11,190 nucleotides of DNA from the NCBI GenBank assembly GCA_023807065.1, contig JAJJLU010001049.1:1-11190 (forward strand). Reading direction: 5' to 3'. A program made the position numbers and the translations under genes. Shown piece after piece: positions 1-6,923 of this stretch. Source of the stretch: Isotricha intestinalis. Its lineage: Eukaryota; Ciliophora; Litostomatea; Vestibuliferida; Isotrichidae. The number at the start of each line of letters is the position of its first letter. Position 1 is the first letter of the stretch. Under the pieces are notes generated by a model. That model saw only the letters and a program-made list of their open reading frames with translations, was not told the origin of the DNA and made no database searches.

Positions 1-207
1 ATATTTTCCAAATAATCTGTCACTAACAATTACATATATTATTTCAAAATTATTTTTATAAAAAATTTCAAAACCTTCATCTAATAAATCATTATATCCC
101 TTCACATTCTTTAATAAAGTTTTCATTCGATTAAAATAAAGTTTATTTTCATCATTATTAATATTTTCATTAAACCATAAAATATTTATAGTAGTATTCA
201 TTCCCAT
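1..207 (-). CDS. Partial CDS, N-terminal 69 residues; resembles W-[D/N]-x-N-x-N-N-[E/D]-E-N domain of ciliate/rotifer proteins
   Basis: Reading leftward from the ATG at 207-205 the frame is open for 69 codons to the window edge, so only the N-terminus is present. A second Met follows at residue 3, and an in-frame TGA (219-217) lies four codons upstream of the first, which supports this start region. The protein begins MGMNTTINILWFNENINNDE, then has a short helix-like stretch and ends in a hydrophobic strand, EIIYVIVSDRLFGKY. A start of the form 'I-L-W-x-[D/N]-x-N-[I/V]-N-N-x-E-N' followed about 35 residues later by 'I-[I/V]-x-[I/V]-S-x-R-L' recalls an N-terminal, receiver-like alpha/beta domain that I have seen in unnamed ciliate and rotifer proteins, where it precedes varied C-terminal domains. 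That is recollection, not a search result. The function is unknown and the part that would decide it lies outside the window. Confidence 0.7.
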   Translation of the reverse strand, partial: MGMNTTINILWFNENINNDENKLYFNRMKTLLKNVKGYNDLLDEGFEIFYKNNFEIIYVIVSDRLFGKY

Positions 208-1278
208 GCTATATTGTCAGATACTTTTTTTGTTTTTACTGTGACCAATTAACAATAAATAATAAAATATTATTATTTTTTTTATATAATATGTAAATTT
301 AATATATATTTAATCAATAATATTATTATCTTTAAATTTTTAATAACAATTTAAATTTAACATTTTAAAATAATGCATAAACAATAATTGGTATAAATAA
401 GAATTAAAAAACAAATAATTTATTTTTTTATTCTTCAAATTTTATAGTACAATAATTTAAAAGATTATATGTTTATATATTTTTATTTAAAGATTAATCA
501 ACATTTTTGATATTTTATATTCATTATTTATATAGGATTTGGAATTTGTTGCATTCAAACAATTTTATATTCTCTTAGATATTAATAGTTATTTTAGTCT
601 CTACAAAAATAATTTTGAAATTAACAATAATCTGAAATATAATTATCATAGAAATATAAATGTTCCAATTTTTTTAATCAAGATAAAAATATAAATTTAA
701 TTATTTATTATTAATAATTATTTTTAATAGAAGATTATGTTGTGGATTAATCTCCAATTCATAATTAATCATTTAGTTTATTATAAAAATTTTAATAAAT
801 AAGTTTTTTTTATAAATAATTTAAAATCTAACAAATAATTTAAAATTATGAAAAGACTTTTTTTTCAGATAAAAGAAATAATTAAAGATGAAGATGGAAA
901 AATAATCAAAGAAACTATTGTATTTATATTATTGATTTTATTTTAATTTTTTTTTTGAAATATATACTTTTTCATATTAAAAATTTGATTTGTTTTTTTG
1001 GTAATTTATTTTATATTGTTTAAAGATTTAAAATAATTTTTTGGGATTTTAAATATGATTTGTATAATGTTATGATTTTTCGTTTTTATGAAATACAATT
1101 TAAAAACTATTTAATTATTCTATTATCTAGATTTTAAATATTAATAATTTGTATTGATTTATTTATTTTTGTATTAATTATTCATATTTATTATTTAAAT
1201 AATTTGAGTTTTTAAAAAAATCTTTAGAAAAGAATTAATTAATATTCTTAAACAAAATTTAAATTAATAAATAGATAA
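208..1278. other. Intergenic region with no convincing gene
   Basis: About 1.1 kb of very AT-rich DNA with frequent stops in every frame. The left part should hold the promoter of the leftward partial gene; GTGACCAATT at about 241-250 is one of its few GC-containing stretches. The longest open stretches lack plausible starts or composition. One short frame at 848-946 (32 codons, ATG to TAA) contains QIKEIIKDEDGKIIKETI, which has coding-like composition. It is preceded by TTTTTTTCAG, which looks like a 3' splice site, and followed by GTATTT, which looks like a donor, so it might be a small exon or exon relic. I found no recognisable 5' part of the cyclophilin-like relic that starts at 1279. 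Decayed sequence of that gene may occupy part of this region. Confidence 0.5.
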
Positions 1279-1867
1279 AATTATTCAAATGATACTTTTT
1301 TGAAATATTCTTTAATATTAACAAATAATCCTTTAAATTCTTTAAATAATAAACATACAATTTTTGGTATTGTTTCAGAAGGATTTGATACATTATAAAA
1401 AGTAAATAATTCATATTGTGAATAATAATGGTCCATATAAAAATATAAGAGCTTATTTAAAAATGAATGGTGTTTTAATTGATGATAAAAGAATAAAAGT
1501 TGATTTTTCTCAAAGAGTTAGTAAATATTGGATTAATTTTAAAAAAAATTCTAAGTTTGATAATAATCCTGAAATTAATACTAATCAAGGAAATGATCTT
1601 ACTTTAATTAATGAAAATGTTAAATTAGAAATTAAAAATCAAAATAAACAATTTGGAAAAAAAGATAATAATCATTTATATAAATATGTTTTTCATAAAG
1701 AAGATAAAAATTATGATCAAGTTTATAAACAAATAGAAAAAAAAGAAAAGAAAGAAATCAAAGACAAAAAAGAAAGAAGAAATGAAAGAGAAAGATCAAG
1801 AGATAAAAAATATTATTCATATAAAGAACATAATCATCATTCTCATCATCATAAACATAAACATTAA
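1279..1867 (+). pseudogene. Relic of a PPIL4-type cyclophilin/RRM protein, internally deleted and frame-disrupted
   Basis: Three blocks in order match the PPIL4 (cyclophilin plus RRM) family. At 1279-1395 the frame gives NNPLNSLNNKHTIFGIVSEG and then FDTL, the end of the cyclophilin fold (family pattern D-Y-L-x-x-x-H-T-x-F-G-x-V-x-E-G). TAA at 1396-1398 sits where the family usually has Glu (a GAA-to-TAA change would explain it). The same frame continues as KVNNSYC, then one base is needed to move into the next frame at about 1420, which reads NNNGPYKNIR, the family's cyclophilin C-terminus. This joins directly to AYLKMNGVLIDDKRIKVDFS, which is the last part of the RRM (RNP-1 is already gone). 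The linker and most of the RRM, roughly 140 residues in relatives, are absent. The remaining frame stays open to TAA at 1867, with a Lys/Arg/His-rich tail. A 134-residue product could start at ATG 1463, but it would hold only an RRM fragment and the tail. The GTG at 1418 is not a credible start in a eukaryote. Family identification is firm; loss of function is inferred. Confidence 0.75.
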
Positions 1868-1942
1868 AAAAAAATTATAAATTAAAAAATAATTAAATAT
1901 ATAAATTAAACAAATATTATAATATAAATATTAAAAAAAATA

Positions 1943-2779
1943 ATGTCATGGAACAATACATTGAATATATCAAAAAAAATATATTTAGACACAGACTTTT
2001 GGAATGATTGTTTAATAGAAAATGAAAAGCAAAATAAACATATTTTAAATAAGAAAAAAAAATATATAACATCATATCAAAGTATATCATCAACAGAAAT
2101 GAATTCTCCAAATTCAATAATAAATTCATTATTCACTCCAAATAAAAAAACAAATTATATATTTGATAATAAAATAAGAAAACAAACAAATTTAAAAAGA
2201 ACAAAATCTCAGAAATCAATAGAAAATTTATGTAAAATGTATGAAAAATGGAAAATATCAAGAATTAAATTTAAAGAAAAAAAAGAAAGAATAAGAAAAG
2301 AAATAAAAAAAAAAGAAATGAAAGAATGTACTTGGAATCCAAAATTAATTTCTAAATATAATAATAATTATAATCATTATGATAATAAATATTATAATAA
2401 ATTATATAATGGAAATTTAATTAAGAAACAAGAAAAAAATATTAATAATTCAAATAATGAAGAAATTACTTTTAAACCTTTTATTAATGAGAATGTTAAT
2501 TTAAAAAATATTTTTTATAATGGAATTAATATTAATCAAGATTTCTCTAATTATAGTTTTTTTTATAGATTAGAAAAAGCAAGAAGTAATGAAAAAGAAA
2601 AAGAAAATGCTTTTAAAGTGAAAAATTTACCTAAATGCAGAATGAAAAAAAATAGAATGAAAACTTTAAAAGAAAAAGAATTTAAAAGAAAATTTCATAA
2701 AATTTTATTTGAAATTAATTTACAAATTGATTCTAATAATACTAATACTAACAATGATAAAAAATCATTTATATATTAA
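1943..2779 (+). CDS. Basic protein with two E-x-T-[W/F]-x-P motifs, possible cytoskeletal protein
   Basis: A 278-residue intronless frame from ATG (preceded by an A-rich leader, A at -3) to TAA. I do not recognise the protein as a named family. Residues 1-90 are Ser/Asn-rich. Residues 97-128 form a strongly basic, probably helical segment (MYEKWKISRIKFKEKKERIR). This runs into ECTWNPKL at 128-135, and a second, similar motif, EITFKPFINEN, lies at 174-184. Another basic stretch with FYRLEKAR follows at 207-214, and residues 232-256 are again Lys/Arg-rich. The arrangement 'helix of charged residues, then E-C-T-F-x-P-x-[I/L]' is repeated in many ciliate and trypanosomatid proteins, several of them linked to basal bodies or axonemes, so a cytoskeletal role is a reasonable inference but no more. 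Only 75 bases separate it from the relic upstream. Confidence 0.8.
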   Translation: MSWNNTLNISKKIYLDTDFWNDCLIENEKQNKHILNKKKKYITSYQSISSTEMNSPNSIINSLFTPNKKTNYIFDNKIRKQTNLKRTKSQKSIENLCKMYEKWKISRIKFKEKKERIRKEIKKKEMKECTWNPKLISKYNNNYNHYDNKYYNKLYNGNLIKKQEKNINNSNNEEITFKPFINENVNLKNIFYNGININQDFSNYSFFYRLEKARSNEKEKENAFKVKNLPKCRMKKNRMKTLKEKEFKRKFHKILFEINLQIDSNNTNTNNDKKSFIY

Positions 2780-2964
2780 TTTAAAAACTTAATTAACATA
2801 TTTAATAAAAAAAAAAATTTATTTTTTTCTGAGAATATAAATAAATAATATAATAAAAAAAAATATTATTTTTTTTCTTTTTTTAAATCTTCTCATTATT
2901 TATTTTTTTTTTTCTGAAAAAAAATTGATTAAGAAAATAAAAAACTTATAAAAAATTAAAAAAA

Positions 2965-3672
2965 ATGGAAAATGAGACTTTTCTAACAGAATTTAATTTA
3001 ATAAAATCTCCAAAAATAAAAAGAAAAAAAATAAAAAAACTATTACAATTAACACCTAATTCAAATAGTACATTTGATGGATTAGCATTATTAAGTCATA
3101 GAGTAACAATAAAAGATGAAATAGATAAATTATTTTCTCCACAACCAAAAGGAAAAAATATAATATTTAATAAACCTTTTCCTTTATTAAGTGTTATTTC
3201 AAAAAGAACTTTATTAAATAAAACTCCTTATTTTATACCAAAATTAATTAATTGTTCTAAAAAAAAAATTTTAAAAAAAGATCAAAAATTAATTTTAAGT
3301 GTTAATGAAAAAGAAAAAGAAAAAAAAGAAAAAAATAATAATGAAAATAATATTAATGAAAATATTATTTTAAAAACTGTTGAAGCTTATCATAAAAGAT
3401 CAAAAAGTAATTTTAATTTTAAAAATTTAAAAATTTTTTCTTATAATTTAAAACCTAAATTTAAATTAAGAAATTATTCAAGAAATCATGATACTAATTT
3501 TTATAATAGAGAATATTTTGTTAAAGAACCAATTGATTTTTATGAGAATAATTCTTTTAAAATTAAAAAATTTATTAAAGAAGTTAAATTTATGGAAAAA
3601 ATAAAAGATGATGTTAGTAAATTAAAATTTAATAATACTCTCAGAGTTAATTTAAATTTTAAATCAATATGA
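2965..3672 (+). CDS. Hypothetical basic protein, 235 residues
   Basis: An intronless frame from ATG (context AAAAAATGG) to TGA. I do not recognise it. The N-terminal third contains KSPKIKRKKIKKLLQLTP, a basic cluster followed by Ser/Thr-Pro sites, and then SHRVTIKDEIDKLFSPQPKG. Residues about 115-130 are a Lys/Glu/Asn low-complexity stretch. The rest is rich in Phe, Asn and Lys, with KLRNYSRNHDTNFYNREYF near residue 170. There is no signal peptide or membrane segment. The basic N-terminus could act as a nuclear targeting signal (inference). It is the only gene here ending in TGA, and TAA follows four codons later in the same frame, so reading TGA as an amino acid would change the product by four residues only. 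The gap to the upstream gene is 185 bases of A and T tracts. Confidence 0.75.
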   Translation: MENETFLTEFNLIKSPKIKRKKIKKLLQLTPNSNSTFDGLALLSHRVTIKDEIDKLFSPQPKGKNIIFNKPFPLLSVISKRTLLNKTPYFIPKLINCSKKKILKKDQKLILSVNEKEKEKKEKNNNENNINENIILKTVEAYHKRSKSNFNFKNLKIFSYNLKPKFKLRNYSRNHDTNFYNREYFVKEPIDFYENNSFKIKKFIKEVKFMEKIKDDVSKLKFNNTLRVNLNFKSI

Positions 3673-4058
3673 TTTTTTTTATAAAAATTATATATTTTTT
3701 TAAAATATATTTTTAAAAAAAAAAGATTTTTAAATATCACAAAAAATAAATTTATGATTCTTTTAAATTAAACAATTCTATTTTTTTATTTTGTTTAATT
3801 ATCATTTTTTTTTTTAAGAAATTTTAAATATTTTTTTATAATGTTATTTATATTTTTTTTAATTGTAAATTAAGAATAAGAAAAAAACAATTTAATTAAA
3901 TTAAATTTTTTTTTTGTGTTTTTATTAAATCTTCCAATTTTTTAATTAGGATAAAAAAATTATATTGCAAAAAAAATACAAAAGGAAAATAATAAATAAA
4001 ATATATTTGATTGATTATAATATAAGGCGGTTGAAATATCAAAAAATAAAATTATATT
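3673..4058. promoter_or_regulatory. Intergenic leader of the Glu/Lys gene
   Basis: 386 bases of A and T homopolymer-rich DNA with no open frame of note. It holds the 3' end of the upstream transcript and the promoter of the gene starting at 4059. The only GC-containing element is the AAGGCGG motif near 4024-4030, listed separately. Confidence 0.5.
4024..4036 (+). promoter_or_regulatory. AAGGCGG promoter motif, E2F/MYB-like
   Basis: AAGGCGGTTGAAA lies 22 bases upstream of the ATG of the Glu/Lys gene. The same AAGGCGG heptamer occurs once more in the window, upstream of the next gene and in the same orientation. G and C are so rare here that two promoter-proximal copies are unlikely to be chance. 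GGCGG is the core of E2F/DP sites (for example TTTGGCGGGAAA); this copy departs from the full site after GGCGG. It also contains CGGTTG, which fits the MYB core C-N-G-T-T-R. Binding by either factor is inference. Confidence 0.45.
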
Positions 4059-4784
4059 ATGAATACAGAAGAAAAAAAACCAGAAAATATAAAAGAAGAA
4101 GAATCAAAAAATGAAGAAAAAAAATCAAATGAAGAACCTGAAAAAGAAAAAGAAAATACAGAAAAAGAAATTTTAAAAAATGAAAAAGAAAAAGAAGAAA
4201 AAGTAGAAAATGAAGAAAATAAAGAAAAAGAAGAAAAAGTAGAAAATGAAAAAAAAGAAGAAAAAGATGAAAATGAAAAAAAAGAAGAAAATGAAAAAGA
4301 AGAAAAAAATGAAAATGAAAAAAAGGAAGAAAATGAAAAAGAAAAAAAAGAAGAAAAAAAAGAAGAAAAAAATGAAAAAGAAGAAAAAAATGAAAATGAA
4401 AAAGAAAAAAAAGAAGAAAAAAAAGAAAAAGAAGAAAAAAAAGAAAAAGAAGAAAAAAATGAAAAAGAAGAAAAAGAAGAAGAAAATGAAAACAAAAAAA
4501 CTCCTTCAAAAAATAAAACAAATAAAAAAGAAAAAACTAAAAAAAAATCTGAGAAAAAAGAAGAAAAACATGAAGAAAATAAAGAAAATAAAGAAGAAAA
4601 ACCTAAAAAAGAAAGAAAAAAAAGAGAACCAAAAAAAAAAAATATTTCTCCTCCTGTAAGAAAAGAAAGAAAAGTTGATGATGAAGAATTTAAAAATGCT
4701 GAAAATCTTTTGAATAAAAAAACAGGAAGAAAAAATAAAAAAAAAGAAAAAAAAGGAGAAAAAATAAATGAAGAAAAAAAATAA
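4059..4784 (+). CDS. Glu/Lys-rich low-complexity protein, 241 residues
   Basis: An intronless frame from ATG to TAA. Residues 1-145 consist almost wholly of Glu, Lys and Asn in an irregular repeat (variants of KEEKNENEKKEENEKE) and should form either a long charged single alpha-helix or a disordered chain. Residues 146-195 become Lys-rich (TPSKNKTNKKEKTKKKSEKK, then KPKKERKKREPKKK). The C-terminus is less repetitive and includes ISPPVRKERKVDDEEF (196-211) followed by NAENLLNKKTGRKNKK, which look like the only conserved-type sequence. This favours the chosen frame over the Lys/Met frame on the same strand and two Ser/Phe or Leu/Phe frames on the opposite strand, all of which are by-products of the purine-rich composition. 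The basic tail suggests a nuclear, nucleic-acid-associated or chromatin role, but I cannot name a family. The GC-bearing motif in its promoter is shared with the next gene. Confidence 0.7.
   Translation: MNTEEKKPENIKEEESKNEEKKSNEEPEKEKENTEKEILKNEKEKEEKVENEENKEKEEKVENEKKEEKDENEKKEENEKEEKNENEKKEENEKEKKEEKKEEKNEKEEKNENEKEKKEEKKEKEEKKEKEEKNEKEEKEEENENKKTPSKNKTNKKEKTKKKSEKKEEKHEENKENKEEKPKKERKKREPKKKNISPPVRKERKVDDEEFKNAENLLNKKTGRKNKKKEKKGEKINEEKK
4398..4459 (+). repeat. 62-base uninterrupted purine tract
   Basis: Between the T at 4397 and the T at 4460 every base on this strand is A or G. It lies inside the Glu/Lys gene and encodes alternating Lys (AAA) and Glu (GAA). A second run of 38 purines spans 4335-4372. 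The whole gene body from about 4165 to 4500 is almost free of pyrimidines, apart from the T of Asn and Val codons and similar. Such tracts can form triplex DNA or R-loops and are prone to slippage. Confidence 0.85.
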
Positions 4785-5149
4785 AAAACAATTTAAAAAA
4801 AATGGAGTATTAATTTAAAATAAGATAAAAAATATAATAAATCTTATTTTAATCTTATTTTATTATTTTATATAAATTTTCATTGGCTAATTTTTTTATA
4901 TATATATAAATAATTCTTATTTCAATGCATAATATAATATACTTCTAAAAATTATCCATTAACCTTCATTATAATATTATTACTAAAGATACAATTAATT
5001 AAATTCTTAAAAAGCCATAAAAAAAACATTTTAAATATTTAAATCCTTAAATCAATATTTAAGGCGGGAAAATAAATTTAAAAAAAAACCATATTAAAAT
5101 AAAAAAACCTTTAAATTTTTAAAAAAAAAAAAATTTTTTTTATAAAAAA
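4785..5149. promoter_or_regulatory. Intergenic leader of the TRAIP-like gene
   Basis: 365 bases with no gene seen. The first part should hold the 3' end of the Glu/Lys transcript. The second holds the promoter of the RING gene, with the GGCGGGAAA motif at 5063-5071 as its outstanding feature and a poly(A)/poly(T) stretch directly before the ATG. Confidence 0.5.
5058..5072 (+). promoter_or_regulatory. E2F/DP-like site upstream of the TRAIP-like gene
   Basis: TTTAAGGCGGGAAAA spans this site. GGCGGGAAA matches the right-hand nine bases of the classic E2F/DP element TTTGGCGGGAAA. It sits about 80 bases upstream of the ATG at 5150. Its AAGGCGG heptamer is repeated at 4024-4030 before the neighbouring gene. 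E2F sites drive S-phase genes in animals, plants and ciliates; a replication-linked ubiquitin ligase such as TRAIP would be a sensible target. Occupancy is inferred from sequence only. Confidence 0.5.
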
Positions 5150-6172
5150 ATGAAAACTAAAACAGCAATATACCCAGAATGTGCAATATGCTTTGAAGCT
5201 TTAGATTCTAATTTAATAGCTCCTATAAAATGCGGTCATATTTTTCATGAAAAATGTTTAGAAACATGGAAAAAAAGTAATCAATCAATTTGTCCTTTAT
5301 GTAGAAATGATGCTTCTGGAACTGTGAAATTAATTTATGATATTAAATTTTCTTTAAATAATAATAAAGATAATTTATTAACAATGGAACAATTAATTCA
5401 AGATAATCAAAAGTTAATAAGACAAAATGAAATTATTAAAAAACAAATTCAACAAATTAATGAAATTAGAGAAAAAGAAAATAATGATATTAATGATTTA
5501 ATTGAAAAATATAAATTATGTGTTAAAAATTCAAATGAATATAAAAATAAATTATTAAATATTAAAATTCAATATGAAAATGAAATTGAAAAAAATAAAA
5601 ATAATATTCTTTTAATTCAAGATTTAGAAAATAAAATAAAAGAATTAGAAATGATTAAGGAAAAATATGATAAAAGATTTGAATTAGAAGAAAAATTTAA
5701 TAAAATTTCAAATTCAAATTTAGAAAATAAACAAGAACAATTAAATTTAATAATTAATAATTTATTATATGAAGATGATGATGGAAAAAGTTTAAATGAA
5801 TATTTTTATGTTTTATCAAATCAAATTGAAAAGTTAAAAAAAGAAAATGAAAGTTTAAAAAAACAAAAAAATGAAAAAAATTCTTTAAATCAAGAAATTG
5901 AAAATAAACAAAATACTATAAAAATTTTTTCCTCAAGTAATAGAAAAAGAACCTTTAATGAATATTTAGAAGAAAGAAAAAAATTAAATCAAACTGAAGA
6001 AATTATTTTTGATGATAAAAAACAAAAAGATAAAGATAATAAAAATTTTAATACTAATGAAAATATTATTATTAAAAAAAGTAATTCAAATAATAAAAAT
6101 TCTTCTTTACATTTATTTATTGATCCTATAAAAAGAAAATTTGGACCGAGTTTTTTAAAAAAAAATAATTAA
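5150..6172 (+). CDS. RING-H2/coiled-coil protein, TRAIP-like E3 ubiquitin ligase
   Basis: A 340-residue intronless frame from ATG to TAA. A RING-H2 finger lies at the N-terminus with ligands C11, C14, C28, H30, H33, C36, C48 and C51 (C-x2-C-x13-C-x-H-x2-H-x2-C-x11-C-x2-C), including the I13 and W40/P49 positions that contact E2 enzymes in RING ligases. Residues about 75-190 and 210-260 are heptad-rich Lys/Glu/Leu/Ile coiled coil, separated by LLYEDDDGKSLNEYFYVLSN. The tail (261-340) is Asn/Lys-rich and ends FIDPIKRKFGPSFLKKNN. An N-terminal RING directly followed by 'IIxKLxFxL' and a long coiled coil is the layout of TRAIP/NOPO, the ligase that ubiquitinates the CMG helicase at stalled or post-replicative forks. 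The segment after C51 (GTVKLIYDIKFSLN) and the hydrophobic block between coils fit that family. RING assignment is certain; TRAIP orthology is likely but not proven, since other RING/coiled-coil ligases share the layout. Confidence 0.85.
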   Translation: MKTKTAIYPECAICFEALDSNLIAPIKCGHIFHEKCLETWKKSNQSICPLCRNDASGTVKLIYDIKFSLNNNKDNLLTMEQLIQDNQKLIRQNEIIKKQIQQINEIREKENNDINDLIEKYKLCVKNSNEYKNKLLNIKIQYENEIEKNKNNILLIQDLENKIKELEMIKEKYDKRFELEEKFNKISNSNLENKQEQLNLIINNLLYEDDDGKSLNEYFYVLSNQIEKLKKENESLKKQKNEKNSLNQEIENKQNTIKIFSSSNRKRTFNEYLEERKKLNQTEEIIFDDKKQKDKDNKNFNTNENIIIKKSNSNNKNSSLHLFIDPIKRKFGPSFLKKNN

Positions 6173-6923
6173 CAGAAATTATTTATGTATGTATATATAT
6201 TTTTTTTAATATATTTATTTTTTAATGTATTGATTTTACTTTTTTTATATTTTTAATTAATTAATTTATATTGAAAAAAATACTAATTAATAAATAATTA
6301 ATATCTTTTATTAATTAAATAAAAAAATTGTTAATTCATTTAATTAAATTTTTCATTAGATGTTAATAACAATCTATCATTAAAAAGAAAAAAAATTCTC
6401 AAATTATCATTAAATCAAATATAAAAGAATAGTAAATTAAAAGAATAAATTCTAAATCTAAAGTAATTTTTTATGGAATAAAAATTAAAATTAAAAAACT
6501 AAACAAAAATCCCGTTAAATTAAAAGAAAAAAAAATAAAATGTGGTTTATAAAACAAAAATCCAATAAAAACAAAATAAAATAAATAAATTTTAAAATTC
6601 TAATTTTATAAATAAAAGAGGAAATAATTTACTTATAAAAAATATTAAAGTTAGTTTAATTAAATATAATATTTAAATATTGAAAAAGAAAAGTAAAAAT
6701 TCATTTTAATTAAATTCAATTTCTTCATATATCTTTATATCCTTTTAAAAAAAACATAAATTTATTCTTTAAAAACCTTTAACCAATTCAATTTCAATAA
6801 CAAATTAAAATAGTAAATTTATACATTATATAATAGTTAAATTGATAAAAAACCAAATGAGGAAAATAATGAACTAAATTATTTTTGTGATAAAATAAAG
6901 AATTAAAAATATTAAAATATAAT
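6173..6923. other. Intergenic region between the TRAIP-like and PUF genes
   Basis: 751 bases without a supported gene. The left 180 bases are T-rich and should contain the 3' UTR of the RING gene, with a PUF-type element close to the stop. From about 6360 to 6900 the plus strand is A-rich with little T, as expected for a transcribed leader of the PUF gene. One open stretch without an ATG (6436-6549, reading KNPVKLKEKKIKCGL in its second half) is too short and Lys-rich to support. AATCCCGTTAAAT at about 6508-6520 is the only GC-containing element; it contains CCGTTA, a MYB-type core. No tRNA or structured RNA was seen. Confidence 0.45.
6190..6197 (+). promoter_or_regulatory. PUF-type element TGTATATA in the likely 3' UTR of the TRAIP-like gene
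   Basis: TGTATATA begins 18 bases after the stop codon of the RING gene and matches the Pumilio response element UGUANAUA in full. The PUF protein encoded next door has repeat-core residues that fit this class of site at repeats 1, 2, 6 and 7. A rough composition estimate gives a few chance matches per strand in 11 kb, so position, not rarity, is the argument. Confidence 0.3.

Noticed and set aside
1418..1420. GTG as the start of a 149-residue protein
   Set aside because: Non-ATG start in a eukaryote, and the preceding sequence still matches the cyclophilin family in a neighbouring frame, so the true coding region once extended upstream.
1917..2129. Minus-strand open frame of 70 codons
   Set aside because: Leu/Phe-rich shadow of the plus-strand gene starting at 1943; its composition is what complement of Lys/Asn codons gives.
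2843..2871. Nine-base inverted repeat AAATAATAT/ATATTATTT between two genes, as a terminator hairpin
   Set aside because: Made only of A and T with an 11-base loop; such pairs are expected often by chance in this composition.
3540..3740. Minus-strand open frame of 66 codons
   Set aside because: Phe/Leu/Lys shadow of the gene at 2965-3672, running into AT-only intergenic DNA, with no recognisable domain.
4052..4521. Two minus-strand frames (Ser/Phe and Leu/Phe repeats) and a plus-strand Lys/Met frame at 4246-4659
   Set aside because: All arise from the purine-rich Glu/Lys repeat; only the frame at 4059-4784 has a leader, a non-repetitive C-terminus and a proper start.
6436..6549. 38-codon Lys-rich open stretch upstream of the PUF gene
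   Set aside because: No ATG, no domain, bounded by several stops; fits an A-rich transcript leader.
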